This document shows positions 5,413 to 8,633 of a stretch of 8,633 bases of DNA, in pieces. The notes under the pieces are model-generated. The model worked only from the letters and a program-made list of their open reading frames with translations. It was not told the DNA's origin and made no database searches. This stretch comes from JARROD01 sp037384225 (GTDB taxonomy: Bacteria > Pseudomonadota > Gammaproteobacteria > Pseudomonadales > Cellvibrionaceae). The position numbers and the translations under genes are program-made. The DNA lies in the NCBI GenBank assembly GCA_037384225.1, contig JARROD010000150.1:1-8633 (forward strand). The letters run 5' to 3'. How positions within the stretch are numbered: the first letter of the stretch is position 1; every line of letters begins with the position of its first letter.

Positions 5413-7125
5413 TCATCTTGGATCGTTGGTTGTGGGGTGAGGATCGTCTATGGTGAAACTCACGCTACCGTCCGCTGCGATTCTTTGCAGCAGGAAGCCG
5501 TAGTCAGGTGGCACATGGCCGGAATCTGCTGCGTCATTCTGCTTGTGGGACACCACTTTGAGTATTTTGCCTGCGGCGCCAATTCGGGTTTCCGAAAGGT
5601 TATCCGGGAAGCTGCCCCATGGCGCTAGCCAGAGAATGGAGGGCGTGAACCCTCTGGCGTGAGGGGTGGCGCCAGAAAGGCTCGCCTGGTAGGCGAGCTC
5701 CAGTTGTATGGCAACGGAGTCGACTATCTTTTCTTGCTCTCTTTCTTCTTTGCCTGCCACTGCAGGCAAACTGACAACAAGTGTTTTCAAATCAATGTTG
5801 ACCTCGCCAAAACGGTCGTAGGACCAAATTGCTGCGCGAGGGTTTCCCCCCGCGTGGCTCACGAAGCGGTATTTATTGTCGAACAGATAGTCCTCGATCA
5901 GTATTTTGTGTTTTCTGTGGCTCCACCTATTGCCCAGGAATGGGTCCGCCGTGTAGAGGTCCTGCTCGGCCAGGCCATTGTACAGATAGACGACTCCGCT
6001 CTGTGCGACGATGTCTTCGGGCACTATTTTCAGAAAGGTAAAGCGTTCGTGAACGCTCAATGTCACGTTGTCCCTCGCACTGGCATTGAAGCGGGAAAAA
6101 GCAGCATATTGCTGGCGATTGTCAATGACGCTCCCGGCTTGTACAAATTGGCCTCTATCCGCTTTGTTGAACAGTATGTAGTCTCCACTCGGGGCGGAAG
6201 TTTTCTGTAGATCCCACAGTGCATTGTCCATTATTTCGTGGCGATAAACTTCGGGCCCATCTGAAAACGTTTGCTCAAAGGGGACTGCGGTTAATTCATC
6301 ACCTTGTTTGATGAGATATTTTTTGTTGGCCAGATTTTGTATTGCGAAATATTTTTTATAACGCTGTTTACTCGTATTGGCGCTGGCGACAGGTACAGAG
6401 ACTGTGTGGAAAAACCAACTGGATAGATCTGATTCCCGCTCGGATTCTTGCAGGAAGTTGTAAGAGCGAAATACAACCTGGTTGTGGTCCAGGCTCAGCA
6501 ATGGACGCGCTGGACTGTTGGCGGTGACAGCAAAACTGTCGGCAAACTGTGCATCTTCAACCCTGAAATATTTCAGCGGAATGAACAGGGCGTGTTCGTG
6601 CGTGGGGAGCTGCCTGACACGGGCGATAACCATCAAATCGTCTGCGGGAAGATGCCAGCGAGCGAGTACGTATTCCCTGCTCTGTTTCAGGTAGGAGTAC
6701 AGCAGGCCGCCTTTTTCGCAGAAGGTCGCCTGTTTTTCCCAGGTCGATAATGTGTCTGTGGCTTCCGAATAGGCACGTACACTCAAAAAGGCGGGCCAAC
6801 TTGTGGGCTCCTCGTCGTAGGTGAGGAGATAGTGCCCGGGTTTATCTCTCGCTTCAAAGGACACACATTGTTTGTCCGCCAGTCCTTCGCGAAGATGGTA
6901 CTGACTGGAAAAATAGTTGGGCATGGGGTAGACAGTTAATGGTTCCTTGCCATAAGACTTGCCAATATAAGTGTTGCCTATTCTCTGACCAAAAATATCC
7001 ACAAACTCTACTGGCTCATCGAATGTTTGAGCCACAGATGGCAGGCCGACGAAAATCAGCAGTGCGGCGAGCATGTGACGGATGGCTGATTGCTGCGTTG
7101 GCAGTCTATCGATGAGGATGTTCAC
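5413..7125 (-). CDS. Secreted protein with AbfB-like beta-trefoil domain
   Basis: This is a 570-aa exported protein of unknown exact role, probably glycan-binding. The GTG at 7125 is preferred over an in-frame GTG at 7182 because AGAAGG lies 6 nt before it and a signal peptide follows at once: Arg7 and Arg16, the core LAALLIFVGLPS, and a likely cut after VAQ (33). Residues about 38-165 look like a divergent AbfB (arabinofuranose-binding) trefoil: HLREGLADKQCVSFEA, KPGHYL and KQATFCEKGGL match that family's repeats, with C87 and C136 as a likely disulfide. A second, ricin-like trefoil may span 256-368 (YFAIQNLANKKYL, ALWDLQKT). No catalytic domain is recognised, so it is unlikely to be a full hydrolase. 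It converges on the kinase gene (28 bp apart) and lies downstream of the FHA regulator on the same strand. Confidence 0.8.
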   Translation of the reverse strand: MNILIDRLPTQQSAIRHMLAALLIFVGLPSVAQTFDEPVEFVDIFGQRIGNTYIGKSYGKEPLTVYPMPNYFSSQYHLREGLADKQCVSFEARDKPGHYLLTYDEEPTSWPAFLSVRAYSEATDTLSTWEKQATFCEKGGLLYSYLKQSREYVLARWHLPADDLMVIARVRQLPTHEHALFIPLKYFRVEDAQFADSFAVTANSPARPLLSLDHNQVVFRSYNFLQESERESDLSSWFFHTVSVPVASANTSKQRYKKYFAIQNLANKKYLIKQGDELTAVPFEQTFSDGPEVYRHEIMDNALWDLQKTSAPSGDYILFNKADRGQFVQAGSVIDNRQQYAAFSRFNASARDNVTLSVHERFTFLKIVPEDIVAQSGVVYLYNGLAEQDLYTADPFLGNRWSHRKHKILIEDYLFDNKYRFVSHAGGNPRAAIWSYDRFGEVNIDLKTLVVSLPAVAGKEEREQEKIVDSVAIQLELAYQASLSGATPHARGFTPSILWLAPWGSFPDNLSETRIGAAGKILKVVSHKQNDAADSGHVPPDYGFLLQRIAADGSVSFTIDDPHPTTNDPR

Positions 7126-7344
7126 AGTATGCCTTCTCTTGGAATTTTTAGTGGTGGAAATGATCCGGGCCTGGATATGCACGCAGGATCTTGTTGCCTC
7201 CCGGGACGGAGTGGCACAAATTTTAAACTTCCCTAAGCAAGCAGTTTCCCCGCTGAGACCGTCGTAGGCTCTGTTCCGGCTCGTCCGCTTGCCGGGCAGT
7301 GAGTTTCAGGTCCGAAGGTTAGACGGAAGGGGTAACAGAGTCAA
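7126..7344 (-). other. 219-bp spacer between FHA regulator and secreted-protein gene
   Basis: No gene was found. The minus-strand leader of the secreted protein carries AGAAGG at 7137-7132. The length suggests the gene may have its own promoter rather than depend only on read-through, but no strong -35/-10 pair is clear. A weak GC stem (CCGGC/GCCGG, about 7274-7294) lacks a T tract. At the far end, two attaca words 10 bp apart (7344-7349 and 7354-7359) overlap the end of the FHA gene. Confidence 0.4.
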
Positions 7345-8289
7345 TTACAAAGCATTACAGTCTGGTGCATGCGTTAGGTAGTGGTGGACCTCCTGCCCTT
7401 TGTGCACGCGAAATTCACAGGGGTGAACGCGAATCTCGCCCTGCCGGCGATCGATGGGCGGGATTGTTAAATCGAGGGCATCGAATGCTTTTCGGGCACG
7501 GTAGATAAGAATATTCAGGTGGTTGGCATGGATGCCAAGTTCGTGCATCAACACGTCACTGGCAACCCAGCCCTGGTCCTGAAGCTGAACGCCCTTTTGC
7601 TGGTCCTCGAACAAGCGCCTGGCCAGATGCAGGAGCAGGAAGTGATAGGCTTTGTGTTCAAGATCCGATGTTTTTTCTCCGTTGCGTATTTGTAAGGTTA
7701 CATTCTCTTCATTCAGACTGACATGGAAAGTCAACATGGTCTTGTCTGCATTTGTATCCGTGCAGCTTTGTGTTTCATCCATAATATCGTTGGTGTAGAA
7801 CGTCCAGATATCTTCATTAAAAAACAGCGTATCCCGATTCTTTATTACCTTTACGTTGTCGCCTCGTTCAACAATCCAATTGCCTGTGCCAGGCTCCAGA
7901 GTGAGTAAGAGTTCAAGATTTTCTTCATCGGGCAGTAAATTCAGGTGTTTGAGTTCTATGCATGTGTTGCTGGATCGACTGATTATAAACGGGCTGGGAG
8001 CACTCGCATCGACAAGGCTCCAGTTATCTTCCGATTGCGGAAATGAAATGGTGTCGCCCACTTGCAGCTTTTTGCGATCGGATTGCAGCTGTTGACGGTT
8101 TAAAAAGGTGCCGTTTTTGCCTTTATTTGTCAGAAACCATGCGCCATTTTGAAAGTAGATAATACACTGGAGACGTGAACACAAGGGATTCTTGAGTAAG
8201 GTATCTGCCGTGGCAGGGTCTCTTCCCAGAAAATGTGTGGATTTTAACCAAATTATTTCTTGTGACTTTGTGTTCAATAATTTTCCCAA
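7345..8289 (-). CDS. FHA-winged-helix transcription factor
   Basis: This is a 314-aa predicted cytoplasmic regulator. The N-terminal FHA domain (about 12-95) binds phosphothreonine in this family. It shows G22-R23, S38-R39 and N59-G60-T61 with N64, but the usual SxxH motif reads S-R-L-Q, so His is replaced by Gln41. A middle segment (about 98-170) is beta-rich and may be a second, degenerate FHA-like fold (GNWIVERGDN, VIKNRDTLFFNED). The C-terminal part (about 208-295) looks like a winged-helix DNA-binding domain: WVASDVLMHELGIHANHLNI then LIYRARKAFDAL as recognition helix, and a wing near RRQGEIRVHP. The order is reversed relative to EmbR (DNA-binding first, FHA last). The start is TTG at 8289, supported by AGAAGG 8 nt upstream; no ATG occurs before the FHA domain. 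Its neighbours suggest it is the output of the kinase at 2910-5384. Confidence 0.85.
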   Translation of the reverse strand: MGKLLNTKSQEIIWLKSTHFLGRDPATADTLLKNPLCSRLQCIIYFQNGAWFLTNKGKNGTFLNRQQLQSDRKKLQVGDTISFPQSEDNWSLVDASAPSPFIISRSSNTCIELKHLNLLPDEENLELLLTLEPGTGNWIVERGDNVKVIKNRDTLFFNEDIWTFYTNDIMDETQSCTDTNADKTMLTFHVSLNEENVTLQIRNGEKTSDLEHKAYHFLLLHLARRLFEDQQKGVQLQDQGWVASDVLMHELGIHANHLNILIYRARKAFDALDLTIPPIDRRQGEIRVHPCEFRVHKGQEVHHYLTHAPDCNAL

Positions 8290-8419
8290 TGTCGCGACCT
8301 TCTTTCTTTGTAACTGTAAAGTGCAGGGGAAATCCCAAAATTATTTAAAAAGCACCCGGCATGACTGGCTGGATGTGACTCCTGTATAGATTTTAACCTC
8401 TGTGTAGGAATAGCCTGTC
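8290..8419 (-). promoter_or_regulatory. Leader and presumed promoter region of the FHA regulator
   Basis: Read on the minus strand, this stretch holds the ribosome site AGAAGG (8303-8298) and an AT-rich segment TTTAAATAAT (about 8347-8338) that could serve as a -10 region. I see no good -35 at the right spacing, so promoter placement is tentative. The near-palindrome GGGATTTCCC lies between the AT-rich segment and the start codon. Confidence 0.3.
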
Positions 8420-8575
8420 TCACCGCATTGATTCACTCCGTATAGACAAATTGATGAGCCACACCGTACTGGCCGGTTTTTTTGCTTCATCGGCTGTCTG
8501 CGTCACTTGTGGGGCGTTGAAAGCAGGCGTGAGCGATGACAGCACGCATTCCGGGGTATAGGAAGTATAAAGCAC
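8420..8575 (-). CDS. Possible 51-aa small protein of unknown function
   Basis: A minus-strand frame from a GTG at 8575 to a TGA at 8420-8422 encodes 51 residues of protein-like composition (VLYTSYTPECVLSSLTPAF..., ending LSIRSESMR). AAGGGG lies about 7 nt before the GTG, a plausible ribosome binding site. The frame stays open a few codons further upstream. I do not recognise a family, and no membrane segment is clear. The plus strand over the same bases also has a short protein-like frame (about 8453-8561, MSHTVLAGFFASSAVCV), which lowers confidence. It could be a small gene, a gene scrap, or a dispersed repeat. Confidence 0.3.
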   Translation of the reverse strand: MLYTSYTPECVLSSLTPAFNAPQVTQTADEAKKPASTVWLINLSIRSESMR

Positions 8576-8633
8576 CTTTTTACCCCTTGGCCACTTGGGT
8601 TAAGCATCTTACCCGAACCCCCTCAGAGTCAGA

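Noticed and set aside
5659..6210. Plus-strand open frame (183 aa) opposite the secreted protein
   Set aside because: The minus-strand frame has a signal peptide, a ribosome site and AbfB-like motifs. The plus-strand frame has none of these.
8320..8335. Near-palindrome GGGATTTCCC upstream of the FHA regulator
   Set aside because: It is too short and imperfect at its centre to claim as an operator without comparative support.
1..8633. CRISPR array, tRNA or rRNA genes
   Set aside because: No regularly spaced repeats of CRISPR size and no tRNA-like T-loop/acceptor combination or rRNA segment was recognised on either strand.

Overview
This looks like a stretch of a gammaproteobacterial chromosome, plausibly a marine, polysaccharide-using group such as the Cellvibrionaceae. 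That placement is an inference from the type of genes and from codon and base composition, not from a marker gene. Four intact protein genes lie between about 1500 and 8300. They are joined by spacers that hold gene relics, and there is an AT-rich left end with no convincing gene.

Layout. Positions 1-1200 are AT-rich and gene-poor. They contain a nested set of inverted repeats (388-562), a four-copy 10-bp tandem repeat (1012-1050), and some short minus-strand reading stretches that read like protein but are broken. Positions 1228-1458 hold the C-terminal half of a Y1 (REP-associated/IS200-like) transposase gene on the minus strand, with one internal stop codon. A 21-bp perfect palindrome follows, and just after it an intact type-1 haloalkane dehalogenase gene (1528-2436, +). 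The next spacer (2437-2909) holds the C-terminal scrap of a DUF2520/Rossmann-type oxidoreductase gene on the minus strand and an inverted repeat just before the next gene.

The right two thirds form a candidate signalling cluster. It has a transmembrane Ser/Thr kinase with a large extracytoplasmic TPR domain (2910-5384, +). Facing it are two minus-strand genes: a secreted protein with an AbfB-like beta-trefoil domain (5413-7125) and an FHA-winged-helix transcription factor (7345-8289). The kinase and the secreted protein are convergent, with only 28 bp between them. The FHA regulator lies 219 bp upstream of the secreted-protein gene on the same strand. All three genes appear to begin at non-ATG codons (GTG, GTG, TTG).

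A reasonable working model, not proven here, is as follows. The kinase senses something in the periplasm through its TPR half, perhaps with help from the secreted glycan-binding protein. It phosphorylates a target bound by the FHA domain, or the regulator itself, and the winged-helix regulator changes transcription, possibly of the neighbouring secreted-protein gene. The dehalogenase looks like an unrelated, independently expressed gene. Positions 8290-8633 hold the presumed promoter region of the FHA regulator and a possible 51-codon minus-strand reading frame of unknown meaning.
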